Positions 11,918 through 22,187 of a stretch of DNA of 64,000 bases are shown one piece after another. Below the pieces are notes generated by a model that searched no databases, was not told where the DNA came from, and saw only the letters and a list, made by a program, of their open reading frames with translations. Positions within the stretch are counted from its first letter, which is position 1. The number at the start of each line of letters is the position of its first letter. Source of the stretch: Immersiella caudata (Eukaryota; Ascomycota; Sordariomycetes; Sordariales; Lasiosphaeriaceae). The position numbers and the translations under genes were made by a program. The stretch is from positions 2,232,001 to 2,296,000 of the forward strand of contig JAULSU010000005.1 of NCBI GenBank assembly GCA_030512335.1, written 5' to 3'.

Positions 11918-12608
11918 ATGGTTTGCCAGAGGCGAGTGCGAGCTGTGGGTGCTTTGGAAGGAGCGACTAGAGCGCCGACAGCCCCAACTACAACACCGAC
12001 GGCTACAAATCTCGCCGCAGACCGAACCTCGAATGTCCCAGGCAGCAGCTCAGCGTCATCGGGCTCAGCTACAGCATCAAGAACGCCGAGTTTAGGCTCA
12101 GTTTCAACAGTTGTTCCAACTGGATCAGTCCCAACTACGCTTTCCGACGATGCAAAGAAGTCACTCTCGACGGTGAACATCATCAGTGTCCACCACCGTC
12201 AGCAGTGCCATCGTATGGCTTGGGATTTTCTTGTTTTTTTGTATACCACAAGAGAAGGAAGGCGCAGAAGAAAAAATCCGGGACAGAGAGTCTAGCAGGT
12301 AGCAAAACTGCTGAGAGTCTGGCGGATAGCTTAATGACGGCCAACCAAGAAGGCAGAGCAACCTTAGAGGTCATAAGCAGATCTATCAGCGAAGTGGCGG
12401 GTAAGGAGGCGCACCTGAGCTGGAAGCCTCGACGCCGCCCACGGAGCTGCCGCAGGCGTACTCACAAGTCAAGGGGGTGTTTGAGCTTGCGGGAGATGAG
12501 ATCGTGCCGGTGCGCTCGATGGATCAGGCATCATTTGTGGCGGCGGAGATCAGAAATTTGCAGCCTTCCCCAGTCAATCCAGCAGGAAAAGGGGAGCGGA
12601 GAACATAG
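11918..12608 (+). pseudogene. Decayed single-pass membrane/cell-wall protein gene
   Basis: Three successive frames each carry part of one plausible protein. First comes a Ser/Thr/Ala-rich extracellular-type stretch (TTTPTATNLAADRTSNVPGS, about 11990-12150). Then comes a hydrophobic segment followed by KRRKAQKKK (about 12205-12300). Last is a C-terminal tail ending in a stop at about 12608 (SFVAAEIRNLQPSPVNPAGK). This order, Ser/Thr-rich ectodomain, one TM, basic stop-transfer, short tail, matches fungal Mid2/SKG6-like surface proteins. The frame changes and missing N-terminus argue for a pseudogene. No function is claimed. Confidence 0.5.
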
Positions 12609-13276
12609 ATACGAGGCTGGGATGTAATTCGGGTCGATGTTTACTACTGCAGCAACAAAGATTGGTTACAACAACCACCCACAATGGGCCGGAGCATTCA
12701 CAATGCCTACAGGACCTGGTTGTCGGCTTTCATCAGGGTAACAGAGGAATAATCAGTTGGAAACGTCTGGAACCCATCTGATTTCGCTCGCCCTTCACCA
12801 CTTCTGCTGGATGCCGTCAAGTTGTACCGCGTCTCGTACGCAGGGAGATGACTGTGGGAACTGGGAATAAGCTGTCGTTCACAAGCCCCTCACTTTGACT
12901 GAAAGTCCCGCGACACGAAAGGCTTTCGTGTTACCAGGGGTGTCTCGAGTCCTACGACAATCATTTTGGGGTTGGTGAAGTTATGGGAGAACAGCCGAGG
13001 AGGCAGACTGAACACAACAGCCGAGTTGTTGTCCAAGGTGGCGGGTGAGATGCCAGCCCATTCGAGCATCGTCTGCGTGTTTTGATTACCTTGCGGGGGG
13101 GGGGGGGGGGACTGAGGGAACGCGGATCAAGTCGATGACCTGAGAAGGTGGCCTAACCCATACATGGTTCTTATATGCGTTCTATGCGGTGCTAGTCAGT
13201 ATAGTACCAGCTGAGGAGCCTCGACGACGTTGAGGACCGACCGAGCCACGTAAGGATTGTAAGGATTAGACAAGCA
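12609..13276. other. Non-coding stretch with poly-G run
   Basis: No gene is visible. A run of about 14 G lies at 13097-13110 and may be length-uncertain in the assembly. Confidence 0.5.
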
Positions 13277-14382
13277 ATGGACACCAGCCCAACCATCACT
13301 CTTCCGGTAGCGCATGAAGCCACGCAGCCCCACCACAATATCGGACCGCTGACTACAGTCTTCACCCCACCTGATGGGTGCAATAGCAGGTGTTTTGGTC
13401 CGGCGGGCCCTTTTTCGAACACGCCAGGGTCATTGACTGCTTGCGGTCTATGCGGACCTGTTTGTGAGTCGCCATACAGTCAGGTGGACTGTATACTGTC
13501 GATCCTCGACGACAATGGCTAACCGCGCACCTTCGGCTACTTGGGGTTCTATTCAACAGGTCTGACGTGCCCCTCTGGCTGGACAGCAGCGACAACGATA
13601 AGCCACGTGATGACCTCGATTGGATCGTTTGATGACCCCCTCTATAACGAAGTGGCCTATCTCCTAGAAGGCGAGACTTGTGCGTTCCGCTGCCCCTAGA
13701 ACTATTAGATCGACCGGGACGATACGACCCATTTCCTTCACTGCAAGTCAGTAGACACCAGACTGATATATCGCTTCGCCGATTGCGAGAACCCAATTGT
13801 GACGTCGATTACGGATGACCCTAACAACAACGTAGCCTGTTATTCGTTTGCCCCGGCTCTGGAGCCAGTGTGGAAGTCAAGTGGCATAACAACCCCCACC
13901 ACCATTACTTCCACTAATTACCAGCATTTAAACCGCCACCCCATCGACCCGGAGCCCCTCAACACACGACATTACAATCACACATACCATCACCATTGGC
14001 ATCGCCCCCTTTTCTGCAACAGCCCAGACCTCCCTCCTCGCCACGTCAGCCAGCAAAACGCCGCCGCTATCCAAAGGCCACATGGCCGCAATCGTCACCA
14101 GTGCTGGCGTGGTGGCCAACGTGCTCGCATTCGCCTTCTACGTGTACATACCTCGGAGGCGGGCACTAAAGGCTACTGCGCCGCCACCTCAACCAGAAGA
14201 CGGCGCAGAAAATGCTTCCCCTGAAGGACCGAGAGAGCCCATTCATTATTGGAGAGCCGCCAGAAGCAGACGCCGCGACGCCGCCAACTGAATCGATGGG
14301 TCTGAAGCAGCCAACTGCGGCGGGAGGAAGAGCCAAGCTGGAGACGGATGTGGTATCGCCGATGTCTACTGGTGAGGCGTGA
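13277..14382 (+). pseudogene. Decayed membrane protein gene (second, similar type)
   Basis: ATG at 13277 opens a Cys-rich frame (FTPPDGCNSRCFGPAGPFS) stopped at 13520. A second frame holds the family-typical TGLTCPSGWTAATT (about 13559-13600). Further on, near 14082, a membrane segment (AAIVTSAGVVANVLAFAF) is followed by YIPRRRA and an acidic/proline tail. Fungal surface proteins with a 'CPSGW' ectodomain and one TM look like this. Stops and frame changes between the parts indicate loss of function. It sits near a similar relic at 11.9-12.6 kb. Confidence 0.5.
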
Positions 14383-14578
14383 GGGCCTTGGCCTTCTCCC
14401 GCCGGGCCAGGGGTTGGAGATGGACAAGTTTCGGGGGATGCGGTGGTTCGTCAGTCAGGGGTTCTGGAAAGGGGCCTCCAGGAGGCCGAGCAACATCACA
14501 CTTGAGCAGAAACGTGGATAAATCTGGTAATTTCTTCGCTGAGATTCACCAATGACACCTTTCGTTTGGCATATCCGT

Positions 14579-16175
14579 TCAAACAATCGATATCCCGCTG
14601 ACATCCACCGCCGTTTGCGCGAGAAAGAGGTGTGGCTGATCAAAGCACTCGTCCCATCGCCGCTTTCCCGAAGCCCAGTATCTCTGTAGCACAGCAGCTG
14701 CGGCCCTTGGGGCATAAGACCCAACATAATGGCTCATCCCTAGCAACGCGGCCCTCACAAACGCCTGCATTGCCATCCCTTGAACGGACTCTGCCGCTTC
14801 CACACCCAACACCACCAATGGCCACAAGACAGACAGTCTGGTCATCGAAGATGCGAGTGCTTGGGGTAGCAACTGCCAAAGTCGCGTTGCGCACGTTCTG
14901 GCAAAGTTCTTCAAGTCGGTGGTTCTGGGAAGCACCGAGACGCTCTGCAAAGAGAGAATGCAGTACAACGCCACTGCGCATTCGTGGATTTCGCAAAGGA
15001 CGAGCCAGTCGGCTGTTGACGAAGTGGGCTTAGACGCAACCCATCCTTGACGGCAGAACTGTGTGATTCGAGCAAGGATTCCGTATCCCTCCTCGGTCAG
15101 ATCGTCCCTGTCAACAGGGTTGAGTTTTCCAACCCGTGCGCGGAGGCAGTTGATCTTGATGATCTCGACGAATAGGGGAGACGGAAGTGTTCGGCAGGGG
15201 TTCGTGTCGACACTGAAAAGATCAAGGACGGACTTGGCCTCATCAGGACGCCATGTTGCCATAGCCAGGTCGGATGATGGGGATGTGGTGTCTCCCAGGA
15301 CAGTTGCTCTACCTCGAACCTGTCAGTGATCACAGTCTGAACGGGACTTTACTTCGCCGCAAGATGGAAGGACATACAGCACATAGCAATGGATTAGCGG
15401 GGTCATCCCCTTCCTCTCCGAGATAGCGTGAAGGCCGCCGCGAAGCCGAGTCAGGTCTCGAACGCCGTTGAGATGGCATCGCCAGGCAGGCGAAGGTCCG
15501 CTTTGAATCTCAGCCAACAAGAAGCTGATGATACTAGCGAACAGGATATCACTCTTCATCCCATTTTCCGAGCCGACGTCTTTGTTAAGGGAGTGAAGGA
15601 CATCGCCGCGATGGCGGTACAATTTCTTGGCCAGGTCGCGACGGTCTGCGTCACTTCTTATGCGATGTATTCGATGGCTGAGCGTCATACAGACGATGCT
15701 GAGTGTGAGATGATCGGGGACTGAATCAGCACGTTGAATGAGAGCAGACGAAATTGGATACACCTCAGGATTAGGCCCAAGACCAAGCATGGGTAATAGC
15801 TCCGGGTGTATGCAGGCGTTGACTGCTCGGGTCAGTTCAGGAGCACCACCAAAGGAAAACTCGAGACTCACAGTACTCAGCAGCCTCGAATATGGCGCAA
15901 GCGTTTGTTCGCATCTTGAAACGGGAGAGGGCCAGATCTTGTGACGTTCCTTCATTTTCGGCCACAGCCGCCTCCGTCTCGGTGGGTCTCTTTGGACGCC
16001 GGCGATGCGACGTCACTCTCCCTGGTGCCAGCCACTTCAGCCTCCGGGGTTTCTCGCCGTATCCTGGGCATTCGGTGCCGGATTGGCTGCATCTCCTGCA
16101 GACGGGTCGTGTCGAGTCACAGACCAGGCATCGCCGGAGACACTCCCAGCAATGTCGTTTCGGTGCTCCTTCCAT
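14579..16175 (-). CDS. Zn(II)2Cys6 transcription factor
   Basis: Three exons: 16175-15872, 15822-15378, 15308-14579. Introns of 49 and 69 nt have GTGAGT and GTATGT donors, and the joined frame is 492 residues. The N-terminal binuclear zinc cluster starts at about residue 9: CWEC, then Cys spaced x6, x6, x2, x6, ending GTECPGY, the standard C6 pattern, with the LxCDxTRPxC text seen in this subfamily. A basic linker (HRRRPKRPTE) follows. Splicing intron 1 gives EYFNACIHPELLPMLGLGPN, a recognisable start of the fungal-specific regulatory domain. Targets are unknown; the nearest genes are decayed membrane proteins and an RTA1-like gene. Confidence 0.88.
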
Positions 16176-16622
16176 GTCGTTGAGAAGATTGAAAAGCGGG
16201 TCCTATTGGTCAAACATCCGAGCATTGGGGTCCGTACCGAGGAATCCGGCCAGTTTCGGAAATTTTGGGCGGAAGGTTTGATTCGAAAAGAGCGTGGTGA
16301 CAAAAAGGCAGCCAGAGAAGAGGGAAAAAGAAGTGGTTCCGCGCTGAGCATGAAGTCGAGTCGTGCGCGGCACTGTCAGCAGTGGAATCCCTCGATGCTT
16401 GGCATTGAAATTCTCCTATTTGGGATTAGCGTCATCCCGGCACTGTTGACGAATGACGCGTCAGGGGTCTCCATCGCCAAGCCCCGTCAATGTTGAATGT
16501 GAATAAATGTCAGCGCCCATCTTAGAAACCACGGGAAGGAATGGACTGTTCAACTTCATTCTTCCTTATTTCTGTCTTTTCAAAATATCCACGATTTTTT
16601 TTCTGATTATCCCGGTCTCAAA
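16176..16622. promoter_or_regulatory. Divergent promoter (zinc-cluster factor / RTA1-like gene)
   Basis: 447 bp between divergent starts. It contains pyrimidine-rich and AT-rich stretches upstream of 16623. No ORF or recognisable operator was identified. Confidence 0.3.
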
Positions 16623-17771
16623 ATGGCTGAAGGAGACCCAGGTATTGCCTCCTTGCCCCTTTGCGAATAGCAGACACTAACACATTCACAGTCCCGGGGA
16701 GCCTTTTTATCTACGCCCCGAACCAAGGAGCGCCCATTTTCTTCGCCATCGCCTTTGCAACATCTGCCATCTTTCATTTCTGGCAATGCCGGTATGTCCC
16801 ACTTCCGTACTTTGAGGCATACTCACCAACTAACATCCCTCAGCCGCTACCACTCCCTTTCCCTCCTCGGCCTCCACCCCCTATGCGCAGTTCTTCTTAC
16901 CGCCGGCTACACCCTTCGCGAATACGCCTCCTTCAACTATCTCTACTCCCCCCGAAACCTCATCACCTACATCCTCAGCCAAGTCCTAATCTACATTTGC
17001 CCGTAAGCTTGCTCCCCTCCTCATCTTTCACTACCCGCTCACGCTGACCCAACTCCTTCCAGCCCCCTCCTCGAACTCTCAAACTACCACATCCTCGCCC
17101 GCACCTTCGCCTACATTCCGCACCTCTCGCCTCTCCCACCACGTCACATCCTCACCACATTCGGCGCCCTCATGGCCGTCATCGAACTCCTCAACGCCCT
17201 CGGCGTCGCTCTCGCCGCAAACCCTTCCTCTTCCCAACCCAACCGGTCCCTCGGGAAGGACCTCATACTGGCGTCCCTCGCTTTACAACTCACTATCCTC
17301 CTCATCTTCGTCGCTCTGGCTTCCATTTTCCACTCCCGCCTCGTCAAATCCAAATTCTCCACAAGCACCATCACGACGCCCCTCTTCACGCTTTACGCAT
17401 CCACATTCCTAATCTTCGCACGTTGTATCTTCCGTCTGGTAGAACATACTACCGGTCCTACCGCCGTCCGACTTAGCGATCCCGAGTCACTCAAATCTTT
17501 GACTCCGCTACTACGCTATGAATGGTATTTTTACGTCTTTGAAGCGACGCTGATGTTATTAAACTCGGTACTGTGGAATGTTTGGAATGCGGGCAGGTAT
17601 TTGAAGAAGGGGGTGTGTTTGGATCCAGATGGGAGGGAGGTGCAGGGTGAGGTGGATAGGAGGGGGGTCGGAAGGAGGATTGGGAGTGTGGTGACGTTTG
17701 GGGTGTTTTTTAGGGAGAAGAAAGGTGGGAGGCAGTTTGAGGAGCTGAGGGAGTTGAATGGTGGGAACTGA
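16623..17771 (+). CDS. RTA1-like lipid-translocating membrane protein
   Basis: Four exons: 16623-16641, 16692-16791, 16844-17002, 17063-17771. The 19-nt first exon encodes MAEGDP. All introns are short with GT-AG ends and the spliced frame gives 328 residues. By eye it has seven hydrophobic segments. The family text LPLLRYEWYFYVFEA-type (here PLLRYEWYFYVFEATLML near the C-terminus) and the sixth-helix sequence LFTLYASTFLIFARCIFRLV identify the RTA1 family (PF04479). These proteins sit in the plasma membrane or ER and are tied to lipid-stress and drug resistance. The C-terminal tail is charged. It is convergent with the protease gene downstream. Confidence 0.9.
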
Positions 17772-18211
17772 ATAGTTGGTTTGGGATGGCGAAAAGGGTT
17801 GTTGCTGTGGTTGTCGAGAGTTGAGGAACATTGGTGTAACTTCCGTGGTGAGTCTCGGGGTTTCTGCTGATAGCACCAGCATAGGAGCTAAATATATTGT
17901 GGACGAAGAAGGTTTGGGGGGGGGGGGCCTGGACCAAGGAAAGGGGCTCAAAGCAGGATAGAAATGTACACTAGCGAGATAAAGCTTAGCCACAGTCGCT
18001 GCCTGGCACGGGGAAATATATTTTTGTTGACGTCATGTGCGGGAAGGTAGCCCCTACCCAGTCTAGGTATGCACTCCGAAATAAGCATAAACAAACGCCA
18101 TGCAAGATGCCGCCTTGCTACTATGAGCCCAATAACTCAATCCTCCGACAAACTCGCTCTGGTATCCAAAATGCAAGCATTACAGTATGGTCTCACACAC
18201 TCCGACCCAGC
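17772..18211. other. Convergent intergenic region
   Basis: 3' flanks of the RTA1-like and protease genes. It contains a G-run at about 17918-17927. No gene is seen. Confidence 0.4.
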
Positions 18212-19738
18212 TTACAGCACCAAGAAGCCAGTGGCAATAGCAGCAAGGGCGGCAAAGCCGTAGCTGAGAGTGTTCCGGCCTGCAGCGGACTTGCCCGTCG
18301 CACCAGGGAGTCTCGCCGTGGCGGTACCCGATCTCCCTCCGGCAGGGCCGGGGCCGACATCTGTAGCATCAGGGCTGGAGCCGGTGAAGATGTTGGTTGG
18401 CTTTCGCGTGGCAGTCGCGTCAAAACCGAAGCCGACCTTGGTAGCAGAGGGGGCGGCAGTGCAATCGCCGGTAACCGAAGGAACAGCGTTGGCGCCGGTT
18501 CCAATCGACACGATGTTGGAGCCACAGTTGGCAGCCTGCGCAAGGAACAGATTGCGGTTGTCCTGGTCGTGCACAACATAGGCGGCGCGCAGGAACGAGT
18601 CGCCCAGCACGGGTTCGTCGTCGTCGGGAAGAACGCCCAGCACGCACGTCCCGCTGACCTGCCAGATGAAGTCGGCGTATGTCACGGCGATGTGCTTGTT
18701 GTTGAAGTAGAAGTCCACGGACCCCGGTTGTGACGCAACGTCGCAGTCGACGATATAGAATCCGCTGTTGGGGTCGAACTGCGCCGTGGGGAAAGACTCG
18801 CCGAAAGCCTGGAAGATGGGAGTAGGAAGTCGGGAGAGGGTGCCGCCCGAGTCAGGGAAGACGGGCACCTCGATGTCTCCGGAGCGCTCAGAGGTGCCGT
18901 CGGGGTAGGTCATGCCCACGCCGGTGAGAACGATCCAGTATCGGTCGGCGCCGCTCTTGATCTGGGACGGGTCGACCATGGGGAGCTTCTCCAGTGTGCC
19001 GACGAACTTCCCCGTGTCCAGACCGCCGAATATGATAGCGCCTTGGGGCTCGGTGACGCCACGAAGATCGAGACTGAACGCCCGGGACTTGATGACGCCC
19101 TGGGCTTTCATGGTGTCGAGAACGAACGGGTAGAGGTCGGGGTCATTCGGGCTAATCGCAGGGGAGAGGCCGAGGATGCCAAGCGGGATGTCGTGGGACT
19201 CGAGGCCGATGCCAAATATTTGCTCGGTGATTTTGACATCTGGAAGTTCAAGCGTCAGCTTTGCGGTGGAAGCGAGGGGGCGGTGTCGAAACTTACTGCC
19301 AATGGCGACGGTGTCGGTGACATATTCGATCGTGACATTGCCCTTGCCGTAGCTGAGGACGTCGGCAAACCCAGTAGCCTTGAGCGAGGTGCTCTTTGTG
19401 TAGTCAAATTGCGGATATCTCCTGCATTCGCTGGGAAGGTTGGCGGTTGGGCAGCTCGGGTTGACCCAGAGATCGGGGGAGCCCGTGTCGAGAATGAGCG
19501 TCAGCGTTTGCGCCGGAGTTCCGATATCAACATCGATGGCGTATTGTGTGCCCTGTCTGTGGTTCGCAACCGGCGCCTCAAATTGTCTTCTCCGAAGGCT
19601 GGGAAGCCCTGAGATGGCGTTGACGCTCGCCCGCAAAAAGCCATCACCCCGCGTAATCACGGAGCGCGGTCGCTGCGTCTCCCCCGCCGCAAGCGCTGGC
19701 GACAGGAGCGCCAAGGAAAGAGCAAACAGCAGCACCAT
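18212..19738 (-). CDS. Yapsin-like GPI-anchored aspartic protease
   Basis: The start ATG is at 19738 and is followed by a signal peptide (MVLLFALSLALLSPALAAG). A dibasic-containing propeptide end (SLRRRQFEAP) precedes the mature domain. The first active site is LILDTGSPDLWV and the second is FPDSGGTLSRLP, a DSG form common in yapsins and candidapepsins. The C-terminus is Ser/Thr/Gly-rich and ends in a hydrophobic segment (FAALAAIATGFLVL), consistent with a GPI signal. The frame runs open throughout (508 residues). However, 19296-19240 is a near-perfect intron (GTAAGT, GCTGAC, TTCCAG; 57 nt, a multiple of three). Removing it gives 489 residues and a better family match (VAIGNVKITEQIFGIG). Likely role: shedding or processing of surface proteins. 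Confidence 0.88.
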   Translation of the reverse strand: MVLLFALSLALLSPALAAGETQRPRSVITRGDGFLRASVNAISGLPSLRRRQFEAPVANHRQGTQYAIDVDIGTPAQTLTLILDTGSPDLWVNPSCPTANLPSECRRYPQFDYTKSTSLKATGFADVLSYGKGNVTIEYVTDTVAIGSKFRHRPLASTAKLTLELPDVKITEQIFGIGLESHDIPLGILGLSPAISPNDPDLYPFVLDTMKAQGVIKSRAFSLDLRGVTEPQGAIIFGGLDTGKFVGTLEKLPMVDPSQIKSGADRYWIVLTGVGMTYPDGTSERSGDIEVPVFPDSGGTLSRLPTPIFQAFGESFPTAQFDPNSGFYIVDCDVASQPGSVDFYFNNKHIAVTYADFIWQVSGTCVLGVLPDDDEPVLGDSFLRAAYVVHDQDNRNLFLAQAANCGSNIVSIGTGANAVPSVTGDCTAAPSATKVGFGFDATATRKPTNIFTGSSPDATDVGPGPAGGRSGTATARLPGATGKSAAGRNTLSYGFAALAAIATGFLVL

Positions 19739-20644
19739 TTCTTCTGCTAGTAAATAGACGCAAAAACACAAGGAAACGATGACCCAGATCAAAAGATGCC
19801 CAAACAACGATTGTAAAGCCAAGGCCTCGGGAACGCCATGACGCAGTCGGCTTTATACAAAAGGAGAAGAATCGTCAAAGGACCTGGGGAGAAGCTTGCA
19901 GCGTGCGTGCAGCTTGCATCCTCCATTCCCCATTCGAAGCCGACCGGGTTCTCGTTGCTCAGCCGCAAACCAACGAGCCGCAAGCCAATGGAAAGCTCTG
20001 GTCTTCCGCCACCATTGGAAAGCCGCAGCCAAGACCAGTTCCCATGACACAGAAGAGATTAGCCCACCCAGCTGAAATGCTTGCAACGAGCATAGCGCCA
20101 GCGATCCCTTGTGCTGCATGCATAAATCACCAATGCCCAGGGGTTGGGTCTGGACTTCTTCTCCAAATTCACGAGCACCGCCACGACACGACCCCGCGAT
20201 TTCGGCTCGCATTTCCCAGCGCCAGACTCGCGCTTTGGCTGATGCCATCGGCCGAGCTGCGGGTCGCTGACTTCTGAACAGGACATCACAGCGAGTTGGA
20301 TATGTGATCCATCTTTGCAGCTGGACAACTGGCTCTGTCATGTTGCACAGTTTCACGAATCTCCCAATCACTGTCAGCGCAGAGCCTTTAGCAGCTTGGG
20401 GCTAGCTTGATCCCTCGGGTGGCGCCTGCAAGACACGTGTTTGACCTCAGTCGGGCAGCGTTCTCGAAAAGATGAGGGGGAAGCTGCAGGGGCGTAGCCA
20501 TTTGGTTGCAGAGCCGCGAATCAAGGACGGGAGGCCTGCCAGGTCTCTTCACATCCCTCAGATCGTCAACCATCAACACTAACGCCACGAACGGTCAACA
20601 TCGCGACCAATCCTACCGTCGTGGTGGCTGTTCTGGGACAACCG
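19739..20644. promoter_or_regulatory. Divergent upstream region
   Basis: Upstream of the protease and of the next membrane-protein gene. No coding sequence is supported. The start of the neighbour at 20645 is uncertain, so part of 20550-20645 may be coding. Confidence 0.3.
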
Positions 20645-22187
20645 ATGCTACATCGGCGCAACGCCGCTCTCGCTCCTCTGTTCCCTGTCCCGTCTGTTTT
20701 GGGCGCGGAGATATTCAAGACCAAACTACACTCTTCCCCCCCTGAGGGCGTCAACTATGTCTCCGGACCAAATGTCCGCTCGACCCTCACGATCCTCTGG
20801 ACTTCCCTTGCAACCATCGTCTTTTGCACATGGACGGTGCAGCATCTCAACGTCCCAGACCCAAGGGAGGCAATGGGGTTCGCTGGCGTATGGCGGAAGT
20901 TGAAATGGATGTTCATCATGATCATTGCTCCCGAGTTCATGGTTGGCAAGGCACTGGGGGACTGTATTGCTGCATTGGCATCAGAGTCCTGTCCCTCAAT
21001 GCAGAGGATAGCCAGGGAATCAGGGACTCGTTGGACCATGACCCACGCTTTCTACGCAAATATGGGCGGTTTTCTTTTGCACAAGCAGGAGTGTTTTGCG
21101 TCGGGAAGCGCGCTGCAAGACCAAGACAGTCCGAAATCCGACCCTCCCCAACACAACACAGTATAAGGAATGTCGCTGCAAAGCCAAGCCCGTCACGTCC
21201 ACCAAAACTTGTCCATCCGTTACAGGATCAACCCAAATAACACCCAACAACCACGGGGCGGAACCCGCAGAAAGCACCGATTCCGAAAAGACCGCCTTTA
21301 TAGACAGCCTGAAGAAGAGGATCTTCCATCCGGAACGACAGGAGTATCACTCTTGAACAGATGGGGGTTACTATTTCACCGTAGATGCGACTGTAGAGGA
21401 CTTTAAAGTCAGCTTCCCCTTTGCCGTCAACTCCGCGCAGTTATGTATGCTGCTCTCCAAGGGTTTCATCGTCCACATCCCTAGCATTACGGAAGACGAG
21501 ATCAACCACAAGAGCAAGGAGGACACCGTCGTCAAGCTATTGGCATTGACTCAAGTGCTCCATCTCATCATCCAACTCCTCGTCCGAAAGGTGTACTGCC
21601 TGCACACTACGCAGTTGGAAACCGCCGTACTCGGCTTTTCCCTCTGCGCTGCCATCACATATCTGCTGTGGCCCAAAAAGCCAAAGGACATTCAGCTCTC
21701 TACCAACCTTTACATCACCCGCGACCTCACGAAGGACGACCGGCTGCTGCTCTCTTTCTTAAACAGGGTCGGTTTCTTTAAGAATACCGTCCAGGCAGTC
21801 GGTTACACGTTGCCAAATCGCACTGTTCCCAATCACTGCTACAGTATGGTAGATTCTGACACCATCATGAAGATGGAGACCGATGATGTGTCAGTTGACA
21901 GCGAAGACGCTGGTTTCATTCTTGGTGGTGTCGTTTTTGGCGCTAGTCACTGCATCGCCTGGAGCTTTAGTTCCCCATCACTGATTGAGCACACACTATG
22001 GAGGGTATGCGGCGTGTACACGACGGTGAGCATTCCCATTTACTATCTATGCTGGTACATACCCTCCAAGTTCAGGAGTTTCAGCAGGACCCGGGAGTTT
22101 CAGCGAGCGTTCATGTTTGTATTTTATATCCTATATGTCTTGTGCCGGTTGTTTATCCTTGTGGAGATGATTCGCTCACTGTTTTAA
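20645..22187 (+). pseudogene. Polytopic fungal membrane protein, apparently frameshifted and stopped
   Basis: The first part (20645-21095) contains GPNVRSTLTILWTSLATIVF-type text, then FCTWTVQHLNVPDP, KLKWMFIMIIAPEF and TRWTMTHAFYANMGGF. This is the order seen in a widespread, uncharacterised ascomycete membrane-protein family. The frame then shifts near 21090 into a second frame (21096-21356) ending in TGA at 21354. The same frame continues after that stop as YYFTVDATVEDFKVSFPFAV and on to 22187 with several TM segments (LLVRKVYCLHTTQLETAVLG, FVFYILYVLCRLFILVEMI). I found no intron that removes both breaks, so it is most likely a pseudogene; sequencing errors are the alternative. The true start is unclear. 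Confidence 0.55.

Noticed and set aside
13097..13110. Poly-G run as a regulatory quadruplex
   Set aside because: Single homopolymer tract of uncertain length; a similar run at 62461 is also likely length-unstable. No supporting context.
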